This document shows positions 29,720-37,562 of a stretch of 64,000 nt of DNA, piece after piece (positions within the stretch are counted from its first letter, which is position 1; every line of letters starts with the position of its first letter). Below the pieces are notes generated by a model that made no database searches, was not told the origin of the DNA, and was given only the letters and a program-made list of their open reading frames with translations. The position numbers were made by a program, and so were the translations under genes. Source of the stretch: Geomonas oryzisoli (lineage in GTDB: Bacteria > Desulfobacterota > Desulfuromonadia > Geobacterales > Geobacteraceae). The DNA lies in the NCBI RefSeq assembly GCF_018986915.1, contig NZ_CP076723.1, forward strand, positions 372,001 through 436,000, written 5' to 3'.

Positions 29720-30718
29720 TCAACCACGCAAACTCAGGTTGGAGACTACTATTTGCCAGGTCACTGCGCCGGTGAAGATAACCAGGGCCGTCAGCGCAAT
29801 TACCGCAAGTTTGCGCTGCAGGGGGGGCAGGATTTCACTAAGGGTGGTCCGCCCGCGGAAAGGATGCAAAGCGCCGACGCCAACCCCGGAGACCGCTGCT
29901 GCCAAGAGTAAGATATAAACCGGGTAACCGGCAAATCCGTACTCCTTCTGAAGCAGGCAAAACGGACAGTGGTGCGATGGCAGCTCGTAAAAGTAGAGAG
30001 AGATGACGGAGACGACAGCGACGAGGGTGACTACCAGGTTGGTCGCGCTCATGCCGGCAAAGAGGTATCCGCCCGTGTTCCTCAGGCAAAACCGTATCCC
30101 TGTCCCAAGGGTCATCGCGGTGCTGGTGTAGAACAGCGCCAGCATCGGGAGCGGAGGGGGCGAGGCAAGCCCGGCGGCAATGCCGGATGCATTGCTGTTG
30201 AAGAGGCTGCCGCAGCATGAGGTGATGATGTCGGGCTGAAGCCCTGCGAAAAAACCGGCCTGGGCAACTGTTTCAACAGTGACCATCGGCGCCAGCAGCA
30301 ACAAAAGGAGGTACTTGGGCCTGATCAACGGGTAGTCGTACCCCTGCTCGTCGGCATGATTCAGTATCAGCCAGATTCCCGCCAGGAAAAATGACGCCAG
30401 TTTCAACAGGAGGGTCGGGTAGCCCAACCAATGGGCGGACAGGGTGCCGGCTGCACACATGGCCCCTGTGAAGAGGTGATACATGCTGTCGGCCGTGTGC
30501 AAATAGAGAAACAGGGACGCCAACTGGAAGGCCAGGAGGCAGCGGACCACGGTCGATATCAGGTAGGTACGGCGCTCCAAGACAAGCTGCAGTTCGCTGC
30601 CGCTGGTGATGTCCCAACGACGCAGGATGACGATGCCGTGCCCGCACGCATAGAGAGTCATGATGCTGATCAGCAGCGAGGAAACGAGCAGCGCCAGGAT
30701 GAACGGGTCGAGGATCAT
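29720..30718 (-). CDS. Polytopic membrane protein with CxxC loop, end of NosL/ABC operon
   Basis: 332 residues, about eight hydrophobic segments. Cysteine-bearing loops are notable: DIITSCCGSLFN and LPSHHCPFCLLQKEYG. The CPFC motif next to LLQ and a membrane helix recalls DsbB/VKOR-type thiol oxidoreductases, but overall similarity is not evident, so a redox role is inference. Its start overlaps the stop of the ABC ATPase gene by four bases (ATGA), showing it belongs to that operon. It could be a further membrane component of the transporter. Confidence 0.82.
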   Translation of the reverse strand: MILDPFILALLVSSLLISIMTLYACGHGIVILRRWDITSGSELQLVLERRTYLISTVVRCLLAFQLASLFLYLHTADSMYHLFTGAMCAAGTLSAHWLGYPTLLLKLASFFLAGIWLILNHADEQGYDYPLIRPKYLLLLLLAPMVTVETVAQAGFFAGLQPDIITSCCGSLFNSNASGIAAGLASPPPLPMLALFYTSTAMTLGTGIRFCLRNTGGYLFAGMSATNLVVTLVAVVSVISLYFYELPSHHCPFCLLQKEYGFAGYPVYILLLAAAVSGVGVGALHPFRGRTTLSEILPPLQRKLAVIALTALVIFTGAVTWQIVVSNLSLRG

Positions 30719-31401
30719 GGCCTCCTTCCCCCGGCAACGATACGGCCGTCGCGCAGTTCCACCACCTGCTCCGCAAGGTCGGAGTCGTAAACGATGGGAT
30801 CGTGGCTGGCAATGATGATTGTGGTCCCCTTGGACTTGAGCTCCCTCATGATAGCCATGAACTCAAGCGACATCTTGGTGTCCAGGTGCGCCGTCGGTTC
30901 GTCGGCGATGACAACCGCCGGGTTGTTGATGAGGGCGCGGGCGATCGCCACCCGCTGGGCTTCCCCCCCTGATAACCATTCGATCTTCGCCTCCGCCCGT
31001 TTTTCAATACCGAGCATGGCCAGTTTTTCCAGCGCTCTGCCGCGGAGCCTGGAGAACTTCTCTCCGGTCGGGTAGGCCGGGAGCATGACGTTTTCCAGGG
31101 CGGAGATTCCCTTGATCAGGTGGAACTGTTGGAAGATGAAGCCGAAGGTGGCGCGGCGGATGTCAGTCAGGAAACGCTCCGGCAGGCTGGTCATCTCCCG
31201 CTCGTTCAGGAATATTCGGCCGGAGCTTGGCCGGGCCATGCAGCCGATCAACCCCAGCAGGGTCGTTTTGCCGGAACCGCTTGGCCCCTTGAGAACGGTC
31301 GTTTCCTCCAGGCGCACATCCAGGGAGACGCCGTCTACCGCGGTGACCTCGTTGGGGCGACCGGCGTTGAACACCTTGCTGACGTTGCGTACCGAAATCA
31401 C
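30715..31401 (-). CDS. ABC transporter ATPase (MacB/LolD type)
   Basis: 228 residues: Walker A GPSGSGKTTLLGLIG, Q-loop FIFQQFHLIKGIS, signature LSGGEAQRVAIARAL, Walker B AVVIADEPTAHLD and the His switch IIIASHD. The MacB/LolD group works with FtsX-type permeases, and such a permease is encoded 11 bp upstream. Start is GTG 31401, just after AAGGAGG, giving the usual ISVRNVSKVF beginning; the frame extends further upstream into the permease gene but that is not needed. It overlaps the next gene by four bases. Confidence 0.93.
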   Translation of the reverse strand: MISVRNVSKVFNAGRPNEVTAVDGVSLDVRLEETTVLKGPSGSGKTTLLGLIGCMARPSSGRIFLNEREMTSLPERFLTDIRRATFGFIFQQFHLIKGISALENVMLPAYPTGEKFSRLRGRALEKLAMLGIEKRAEAKIEWLSGGEAQRVAIARALINNPAVVIADEPTAHLDTKMSLEFMAIMRELKSKGTTIIIASHDPIVYDSDLAEQVVELRDGRIVAGGRRP

Positions 31402-31412
31402 ACGGGCCTCCT

Positions 31413-32546
31413 TCAGCGCATGACCCTGTCGGGGTCGATGGTTGCCGCCCTCCAGGATGGGACGATGGTGGTGACGGTGTAGGGAACCACGGTGAGGAAG
31501 AAAAGGGCGGCACCCTGCCGCAGATCGAGCACGGGCATTAGGCGGAAGGAAGGGTAGAGGGTGGACCACCCTTTGAGTACCGGTGCAAACAGGGCCGAGG
31601 ACGTGAAGAATACGTGAATGTAGGCGAAGATGGTCCCTGCCAGGAAGGCCGTAAGAGATATGACGGCTCCCTCCCAAAATTTCATCAAGAGAATGTCGGA
31701 CGTGTCCCAGCCGACTGCTTTGAGGATACCGATCTCCGTGCGCTCTTCGGCGGAAAGTCCGGTCGCCTTGTCCCAGGAAAGGATGAGAAAGGCCAGTGCC
31801 GCGCCGCTGTAGATGACGATCATCAGCCCCGAGCGCCAGCCAAAGACCGCGTCGTAGGTCCGTTGGATCTCGCTGCGCAGGATCGGACGGGCGTCGTGAT
31901 GCATCCCGGTTATCTTTTCGACTACGGTCGCGTACTCCCGCGGATTGCGCACCTGCAGGACAAGATCGGTGGCCTGTCCTGCAGGGATGCCCGAGAAGTC
32001 ACGGTAATCCCGCTCCGAAATAAGGACCACATCCGCAGTCAGCAGTTGCGACTCGCTCTCCAGAAGGGTACCGACCGTGTAGGCGCGCGGCACTCCATCG
32101 TGTCCCGCAAACGCTATGGTGTCCCCAATGTCGGCGCCCAGAACGCGTGCGACCCCGCTGCCGAGATCCACGTGGCCCGGCTGCGGAGGGGCCTGGGCAG
32201 GCACCATGAAGGTGTAGTTGGCACGCCGTGTCCGGTCATAGTGGTAGCCCCACAAGCGTGGTTGTACCGATGTGACTCCGTTGATCCTGCCTATCTCCTC
32301 GCACCAGGAAGCGGGGATGGTCTGGTAGCGCCCGGCCTGGGTGCGCTGGACGATTATCTCGGGAGACTCGTGAAGGACCAGCGTCGCTTCGCGCTTGATC
32401 GCCTCGGTGAAGAAGAGTACCGATGCGAGGACGAAAATGATCAGGGTGTAAACCAGCACGAGCCCGCCATTTTTCCCTTTGCGACGCAGGAGTGCGGCCA
32501 GGGTGAAATCGAGAATATGCCGGTGCCGTTCAATCATGTTTGCCAT
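31413..32546 (-). CDS. FtsX/MacB-type ABC permease
   Basis: 377 residues with four membrane helices in the FtsX pattern: one near residues 28-48, then a large periplasmic domain (about 50-235), and three helices in the last 140 residues. AVGWDTSDILLMKFWEGAVI carries the coupling segment of this family. Such permeases act mechanically on periplasmic substrates rather than importing them. The gene overlaps the preceding small protein gene by 17 bp. Context (two NosL-like proteins, thioredoxin-like lipoprotein) suggests a copper- or thiol-related assembly role. Confidence 0.9.
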   Translation of the reverse strand: MANMIERHRHILDFTLAALLRRKGKNGGLVLVYTLIIFVLASVLFFTEAIKREATLVLHESPEIIVQRTQAGRYQTIPASWCEEIGRINGVTSVQPRLWGYHYDRTRRANYTFMVPAQAPPQPGHVDLGSGVARVLGADIGDTIAFAGHDGVPRAYTVGTLLESESQLLTADVVLISERDYRDFSGIPAGQATDLVLQVRNPREYATVVEKITGMHHDARPILRSEIQRTYDAVFGWRSGLMIVIYSGAALAFLILSWDKATGLSAEERTEIGILKAVGWDTSDILLMKFWEGAVISLTAFLAGTIFAYIHVFFTSSALFAPVLKGWSTLYPSFRLMPVLDLRQGAALFFLTVVPYTVTTIVPSWRAATIDPDRVMR

Positions 32547-32844
32547 GTCGTGCCACCACGTGTGGAGGAGGTTGGATCACCGCGCCGGTGGGGAAGTGCT
32601 CCAGCGACATCGGCGCGTCCTGGAAGGGGGTCGCAAAATCCGTCATGCTCGGATGACGGGTGTAGCCGGCTTCGGTGCAAAGGCAAAGATCGGTCACTTG
32701 CAGCCGCTTTACCAGGGCAGCATTACGCGCCAGCGCTTGCTGCGACGCCCGCTCCTGGGCCCGGGTGTGTAAAATCATCCCGCCCAGGCCCAGCACCAGC
32801 CCGGCAGCAGTCCCCAGGAAAATTGTCGAGCGACGCGGCGCCAT
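32530..32844 (-). CDS. Small membrane-anchored protein in NosL/ABC operon
   Basis: 104 residues, not recognised. One N-terminal membrane helix (IFLGTAAGLVLGLGGMILHT), then a periplasmic part with LCLCTEAGYTRHPSMTDFATPF and FPTGAVIQPPPHVV. The CLC pair and several histidines (a run at the C terminus, HVVARHGKH) are possible metal ligands. It shares one base with the upstream NosL gene (TGATG) and overlaps the permease gene by 17 bp, so it is clearly part of the operon. Confidence 0.78.
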   Translation of the reverse strand: MAPRRSTIFLGTAAGLVLGLGGMILHTRAQERASQQALARNAALVKRLQVTDLCLCTEAGYTRHPSMTDFATPFQDAPMSLEHFPTGAVIQPPPHVVARHGKHD

Positions 32845-33335
32845 CAGTCGAGCCGGTCCAGCAGGACGGGTGTGACGCCGCGGAAGCGCAGTACCGAATT
32901 TCCCCGGTGATCCTTCCGGAAGTCACGCGCCTTGGACTCGCTGCGGAAGGGAATGAGTTCCCGCCCCATCGGGCCATAGACATCGCTGCCCGTTACGTAA
33001 CAGGCAGAAAGACCGTCGACCTTGGTAAGGTCGTAGTAGTCGGTGACGAAGACGGCTGCGATGTCGGCCGTTTTCCGGCCGGGTGCGTAGCGGGACAGGT
33101 TGAGATAGTACTTGAACATGTCCTTGGCTCCATCGAAATGGACTGCTGCTCCATCCTTGAATTGGATTTCTGCGGCGAAGTCAGGGAATTTGGCAACGAA
33201 CATGCCGCAGACGGGGCATTTGTCTTTTGGGCCGACCTTGCGGGGCATCCGGTCCCCGGCCCAGGCAAGCGCACCTCCCGCAATGATGACGGCGAGAAGC
33301 AAGGCCAGCTTTGACGTCAGAGTGCCAGCCATCAC
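32844..33335 (-). CDS. NosL-family protein (second copy)
   Basis: 163 residues with a Sec signal (LALLLAVIIAGGALAWAG) and the NosL core: CPVCGMFVAKFPDFAAEIQFKDG, then FDGAKDMFKYYL and DVYGPMGRELIPFRSE. NosL of the nitrous oxide reductase cluster is a Cu(I)-binding lipoprotein; here the motif CxxCGM is kept but no lipobox is evident, so it should be secreted or held by an uncleaved signal. GTG 33335 or ATG 33332 can start it; ATG overlaps the previous stop. No nos genes are nearby, so the copper target is unknown. Confidence 0.88.
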   Translation of the reverse strand: MMAGTLTSKLALLLAVIIAGGALAWAGDRMPRKVGPKDKCPVCGMFVAKFPDFAAEIQFKDGAAVHFDGAKDMFKYYLNLSRYAPGRKTADIAAVFVTDYYDLTKVDGLSACYVTGSDVYGPMGRELIPFRSESKARDFRKDHRGNSVLRFRGVTPVLLDRLD

Positions 33336-33841
33336 TGCCCGCCTTTGGGCATCTGCGACCTTCTCATCTTGCGCCTTTCACGGATCTGCTTCGTGTCGCG
33401 GTACATGTCCTCGTATGCCACCTTCATCGCCTCATCGAAAGTCACCGCTGTCCCGCCGTTTTCCTTGATGAACGCCGCTGCAGCGCCTTTCTCAGCAAAA
33501 GCCCACTTCGCGTTACCGGTCATGACGCCCGCCCTCTTGCCGCCGAGCACCCACACGGCCTTTTCCGCATCGATCAGGGTACGGGTCTGATAGTCGCCGA
33601 CCGCTATCGTCTTTGGTGTCTTGTCGATCTTGGTGGCAAGCTCCAGCGCTGCACAGTGGAGACTGCAAGCGCCGAACGAGGTACCGTCGTCGTACTCGAT
33701 CAGTACCCTGCTGTGGGCGAACTTTCCCCTATCCATGCCGCAATAGGTACATGCCGGATGATTCTCTATGTCGCCTCCCGCCGCAAAAACAGCAGCGACG
33801 AAATTCAGCAGCAGGATTGAAACGAAACACAGCTTTTTCAT
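33332..33841 (-). CDS. NosL-family protein (first copy)
   Basis: 169 residues: signal peptide (MKKLCFVSILLLNFVAAVFA), then HPACTYCGMDRGKFAHSRVLIEYDDG, FGACSLHCAALEL, WVLGGKRAGVMTGNAKWAF and a basic C-terminal tail (RERRKMRRSQM). CxxCGM matches NosL-type copper binding, and CSLHC adds a second possible Cys/His site absent from the other copy. Two divergent NosL-like proteins in one operon imply two steps or partners in metal handling. The stop overlaps the next gene. Confidence 0.88.
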   Translation of the reverse strand: MKKLCFVSILLLNFVAAVFAAGGDIENHPACTYCGMDRGKFAHSRVLIEYDDGTSFGACSLHCAALELATKIDKTPKTIAVGDYQTRTLIDAEKAVWVLGGKRAGVMTGNAKWAFAEKGAAAAFIKENGGTAVTFDEAMKVAYEDMYRDTKQIRERRKMRRSQMPKGGQ

Positions 33842-33911
33842 GACTGCCCTCCATGGGGTTATGTAGGTTGATGGAAGATGCCTGCGGCACGGACCGCCGG
33901 CAGTATCCGCA

Positions 33912-34433
33912 TCAGCGCCGATTCACCTCGGCAGGACCGGCGTCGCCACTTTTCTTGCCGAACTGCCGGTCGACGAGTTTTCGCAGCGTATCAGCCTGGA
34001 TCGCTCCCAAAATCTTTTCCCGGATGATCCCGTTCCGGTCCAGGATGAAGACTGTCGGGAAGCCCAATACCCGGTACTGCTTCAACAGGTTTGCCCCTTC
34101 GTCCGCCAGCATTGTAAAGGTTATGCCGTTTTTCCTGGCGTAAGCGGCTACGTCTTTTTGTGAACACAACTCGGCGATAGCCACCATCGCGAACTGGTCG
34201 TGGGAGTACCGTTGGTAAAGAGGCTCGAGTTGCTTGACGTTCTCGCCGCAGCAGGAATCCGTCCAGAAATAAACGACAACGACCTTGCCCTTGAGCCGGT
34301 GCAGATTCACCGGCTCGGCATTGATGTCAACGCCTGCAATTGCCGGCGCAAGTGCTCCGACTTTTGTGTCGACGTTACTCTCGCATCCGGTCAAAAATGC
34401 GAGGCACGCCGCCACTAAAATCATGATCCTCAT
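33912..34433 (-). CDS. TlpA/ResA-like thioredoxin-fold lipoprotein with atypical CC site
   Basis: 173 residues. Signal MRIMILVAACLAFLTGC is a lipobox (FLTGC), so it should be a periplasmic lipoprotein. The fold matches TlpA/AhpC-TSA: VNLHRLKGKVVVVYFWTDSCCGENVKQLEPLYQRY, and GFPTVFILDRNGIIREKILG with the cis-proline. The usual WCxxC is replaced by SCCGEN, so the active site has adjacent cysteines. Start at 34433 is supported by AGGAGG; the frame extends 40 codons upstream without features. Second gene of the operon. Confidence 0.88.
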   Translation of the reverse strand: MRIMILVAACLAFLTGCESNVDTKVGALAPAIAGVDINAEPVNLHRLKGKVVVVYFWTDSCCGENVKQLEPLYQRYSHDQFAMVAIAELCSQKDVAAYARKNGITFTMLADEGANLLKQYRVLGFPTVFILDRNGIIREKILGAIQADTLRKLVDRQFGKKSGDAGPAEVNRR

Positions 34434-34640
34434 CAGGGAGCCTCCTGTGGAATTATGACGTTGCCGCCGACAGCTGAATGAACTCCCGGCAGCACTCATG
34501 GGACGAACCGGCATACGCAGGTTGATCTTCGGCGCGTGCAGAGAATAGCGCACAGCGGCCCCGTGGCGCAGTTCTGCGCATTTTCGGCAGAGCAGCCGGG
34601 GGGACTGATGGCATCATCGAAATATCTAGCTTGGTCGGGA

Positions 34641-35132
34641 TTATGCCTGTCGCGGAGGGGGCTCGGGTGGGTCCGTAAAACGCGAGTAGAGATGTGCGGG
34701 GTGGTTCCGATGGCGGGGCTCTGCCTGGAAAATGGCCCAAGGGCCGGTGAAGTAATAGGGGAGGAGATCGTTGCTAGAAAGGTCCGACAGGGTGACTGCA
34801 TTGTCACCCCCGCAGGGACAGCCACAGGAAGCTATGAATGTTCTTTTGACGCTGGGTTTATTTTTGCAGCAGTCCGGGGTGGCGTCTTCTTGCGCCTGTT
34901 GCTGACGTTTCTGACTACAGCAGCAGGTCTGTGACGCCCTGCTCTCCGGCGAGCATCCGCAGATGGAACAGTCGCCTGAGCACTCATTGGTAATGGCATG
35001 CACCACTTTGTTTGAAGCCATGGCGACATTCGCAAGCGGGCCGCAGGCTATTACCAGATAGATCACTGACAGGACGGCAGCTATCAGGCGGCGCACAGGA
35101 CGCTTTTTGCTATGTCTCATGACCTTCGCCAT
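34641..35132 (-). CDS. Cys-rich exported protein, first gene of NosL/ABC operon
   Basis: About 163 residues (ATG 35132; ATG 35150 six codons upstream is also possible, both with weak ribosome sites). A membrane helix or signal (LIAAVLSVIYLVIACGPLANVAMA) is followed by a Cys-rich stretch, CSGDCSICGCSPESRAS then TCCCS, a DCC pair and SCGCPCGG. Fourteen cysteines lie within about 75 residues. This looks like a soft-metal (copper, silver or arsenic) binding or sensing protein, but I recognise no family. It lies directly downstream of a good promoter. The 207-bp gap to the lipoprotein gene shows no gene. Confidence 0.75.
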   Translation of the reverse strand: MAKVMRHSKKRPVRRLIAAVLSVIYLVIACGPLANVAMASNKVVHAITNECSGDCSICGCSPESRASQTCCCSQKRQQQAQEDATPDCCKNKPSVKRTFIASCGCPCGGDNAVTLSDLSSNDLLPYYFTGPWAIFQAEPRHRNHPAHLYSRFTDPPEPPPRQA

Positions 35133-35218
35133 GTAGTCACGTTCTCTCATTTCGGCACATCAAGGCTACCGAGTACGGCACAGGAAATGGTCCCGCAGGC
35201 AGATTCTTCAGGCGACCT

Positions 35219-35246
35219 ACTATACATTCAAAACATTGAACGTCAA
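35219..35246 (-). promoter_or_regulatory. Sigma-70-type promoter with operator-like dyad
   Basis: On the minus strand TTGACG (35246-35241) and TATAGT (35224-35219) are 16 bp apart, a good housekeeping promoter. The spacer contains TTCAATGTTTTGAA (35240-35227), an inverted repeat that could be an operator for a metal-responsive repressor. It lies 87-114 bp upstream of the Cys-rich gene start. Confidence 0.6.
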
Positions 35247-35300
35247 ATATTTTTACTAAGATGTTCTCATCGTGGTTGAGTGTTATGCTGTGTCGGCAGG

Positions 35301-36329
35301 TCACGACCCGTTCGTGCAGATGATGTCGGTGAATCGTTCCACCAGGGCGGGGTTGCCGTGCAGGGGACGTCTGTTCCTGCACTTTTGTACGGCAATGTTT
35401 GGGAAGTCGTGCGGCGAACGGATCTGCTTGAGCTGCCCGGACTCGATGAGGACCTTGTCGACGCCTGCCATCCGTCCCTTGAAAGTCGTATATGCCGGAA
35501 TTCCCAGGGCCACAGCCTCCCTGTTCATGGAACCACCGGCGCTTATGACGAGGTCGGAATGGTAGACCAGTTGATGGCCGTCCATGAAGAAGGGGAGGGG
35601 CACCAGGTTCTCCAGGCGCAGCGCCTTCGCTTTCTCCAGTTGCGTACCGTTTCTGGGGAGGTAAAGGATTTTCACCTTCGGCCGGCCCGCAACGAAAGAT
35701 AGCACCTGGTAAAAAAGCTCGTTGTCGAACCGGTGGTAGCAACTGTTGTCAGGGGGGGGGCGCACGGTAACCAGGACCTGGGAACTGTTGATGCCGAGTA
35801 ACGCGAGCTGTTTTTCGGTTCCAGCGTCGGGGATGAACGAACTGACCGCTATGTCCTCTTTCAGACCTTCGAAACGGTGCAGTATTTCCCCCTGACCGGA
35901 CTGTTTCGACAACATGGCGGCATCGTAACCGGCAGGGAGGACGACGTCATCTGCCAGGCAGAAGGCGAGGTCAGTCAAAGGGTGATACTCGTAGTCCATG
36001 AAGGTGACAAAACGAATTCCGAGAAACTTTGCGGCCAGCCCCTGGGAGTACGAGTTGAAGCTTACGGCAACGTCCGGGCGGTGTTTCCGGGCAAGGCGGG
36101 CGAGTTGGAACGTCCTGAGCCAGGTACACTTGAACTTGTCCAGCAGCCGTCCATCCCCGTTTCGCCCCACTACCTCGAATTGAAACCTACAGTGCCGCGC
36201 GATTGCGACCGTTTCACTGAAGTCCCGTGAGGTGATGAGGACTTTCTGCCCACGTCTTTTCAGGCTCTCGATGATGGGACGGAAAAAGTACGGGTCGGGC
36301 GCAGCGCTCAGATCTATCCAGATCTTCAA
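35301..36329 (-). CDS. DUF354 family protein (GT-B-like)
   Basis: 342 residues; N-terminal MKIWIDLSAAPDPYFFRPIIESLKRRG and the C-terminal half with VLVTVRPPPDNSCYH and HSDLVISAGGSMNREAVALGIPAYTTFKG resemble the DUF354 group and UDP-GlcNAc epimerase/glycosyltransferase-type folds common in archaea and anaerobic bacteria. Probably acts on a nucleotide sugar or transfers a sugar in a surface glycan; substrate unknown. Start is TTG 36329 behind AAAGGAG. It follows the radical SAM gene by 34 bp on the same strand, so they form a two-gene unit. Confidence 0.85.
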   Translation of the reverse strand: MKIWIDLSAAPDPYFFRPIIESLKRRGQKVLITSRDFSETVAIARHCRFQFEVVGRNGDGRLLDKFKCTWLRTFQLARLARKHRPDVAVSFNSYSQGLAAKFLGIRFVTFMDYEYHPLTDLAFCLADDVVLPAGYDAAMLSKQSGQGEILHRFEGLKEDIAVSSFIPDAGTEKQLALLGINSSQVLVTVRPPPDNSCYHRFDNELFYQVLSFVAGRPKVKILYLPRNGTQLEKAKALRLENLVPLPFFMDGHQLVYHSDLVISAGGSMNREAVALGIPAYTTFKGRMAGVDKVLIESGQLKQIRSPHDFPNIAVQKCRNRRPLHGNPALVERFTDIICTNGS

Positions 36330-36363
36330 GGTGCGGCTCCTTTGACAACAGAATTACCTCCCG

Positions 36364-37362
36364 CTATCTCAAAAAAAACGGTGCCTCATTCGTGGAGGGA
36401 CACCGCATGCATATGGAGGTGTCGAAGGAACCATCGGTCCCCTTGAAATAGGCACGTATCGCCGTCATGCGCGGCTTGTTCCACAGTGTTGCGAAATCCT
36501 CGCGGAAAAGGTTCCCAACCGCGGGCATGCCGCTGTCCTCACCGAAGTCGCAGGGGAACAACCTGCCGTCGCTGCTGATATGGGCGATGCTCCAGACGTC
36601 CAGGCATCCGCGTCTCAGGTGGTCCCGCTCGCTCAGGGTCTTGCTCCGGTCCGCGAGGTATTCTTCCAACCCGTAAATGGACGACGGCAATGCCCTGAAG
36701 TCGTCGGCTCCCACCCGGGCGGCGTACTCTTTCACATCGGACTTTTCATGGGCATTGAACCCGAAGTCGAGGAACTGGACCTCGACCCTGGTCTTGCTGC
36801 CGGTCTGTTTTCTAAGCCGCAGGAGCCGCTCGAGGTTCGCCTTGAGCATGGCGATGTCCCCGCCGATCCGGTAACGTGCGTAGGTCTCCTGCGTCATGCC
36901 GTCCATGGATACCGTCATGCGGTCGAGTCCCGAGGTCATCAGGTCCAGCAGGTACTTATCGGAGAGGGGCATGCTGAGATTGGTGCTGATGCTGGTCGAG
37001 ATGTTGCGGCTTGCCGTGTATCGGATGATCTGAGGCAGTTCGGGATGCAGCAGCGGCTCCCCTTCGTCGTACAGCACGACAAGCAACAGATGCGCGGCGA
37101 TCTTGTCCAGTATCTCCCGGTACTGAGTAAGCGTCATCATCCCGGTGGCGGACGCGGTGGTACTCTTGGCAATCCTTTGACAGGCCGGGCACTTCAGGTT
37201 GCAAAGAGGGTAGGTGTTGATGCGTGCGATGATCGGAGAGGATTTGAGGTGTGTCTTGCGTGCCTTCAGTTCGGTACATAGCAGGATGCAGTTCAAAAGC
37301 CTGCGGCCGGTCATTCTCTTGATGATGGATTTGTGCCGCATGTATTTGAAAAGGTAGCTCAC
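36364..37362 (-). CDS. Radical SAM protein with SPASM-like C terminus
   Basis: 332 residues. The cluster-binding motif CNLKCPACQ (CxxxCxxC) follows INTYPL, with the GEPLLHPELPQII motif after it, typical of the MoaA/SPASM radical SAM group. The C-terminal region holds GCLDVWSIAHISSDGRLFPCDF, NLFREDF and a final CMRCP, enough cysteines for an auxiliary cluster. Start GTG 37362, with CGGAG five bases upstream. Product unknown; pairing with a DUF354 protein points to modification of a sugar, lipid or surface polymer rather than a peptide. Confidence 0.88.
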   Translation of the reverse strand: MSYLFKYMRHKSIIKRMTGRRLLNCILLCTELKARKTHLKSSPIIARINTYPLCNLKCPACQRIAKSTTASATGMMTLTQYREILDKIAAHLLLVVLYDEGEPLLHPELPQIIRYTASRNISTSISTNLSMPLSDKYLLDLMTSGLDRMTVSMDGMTQETYARYRIGGDIAMLKANLERLLRLRKQTGSKTRVEVQFLDFGFNAHEKSDVKEYAARVGADDFRALPSSIYGLEEYLADRSKTLSERDHLRRGCLDVWSIAHISSDGRLFPCDFGEDSGMPAVGNLFREDFATLWNKPRMTAIRAYFKGTDGSFDTSICMRCPSTNEAPFFLR

Positions 37363-37562
37363 GTGGCTCCGTCCTCTTCAACTGTGCCTTCAGGCGAAAT
37401 ACGTAGAAGGTGTATTGGTCTTCTTTAACGCTGCACATGCTAGCAGCTGAGACCCGGGTGTCAATGACGCGCCTGCGTTGACTGCCGAAGCGGCCTTGGT
37501 AAGATCTCGATGGCCGGCAGCAAGGTTTTGAATTTTCGGCCTTTCGGCGGCGGGAGGTTCAC

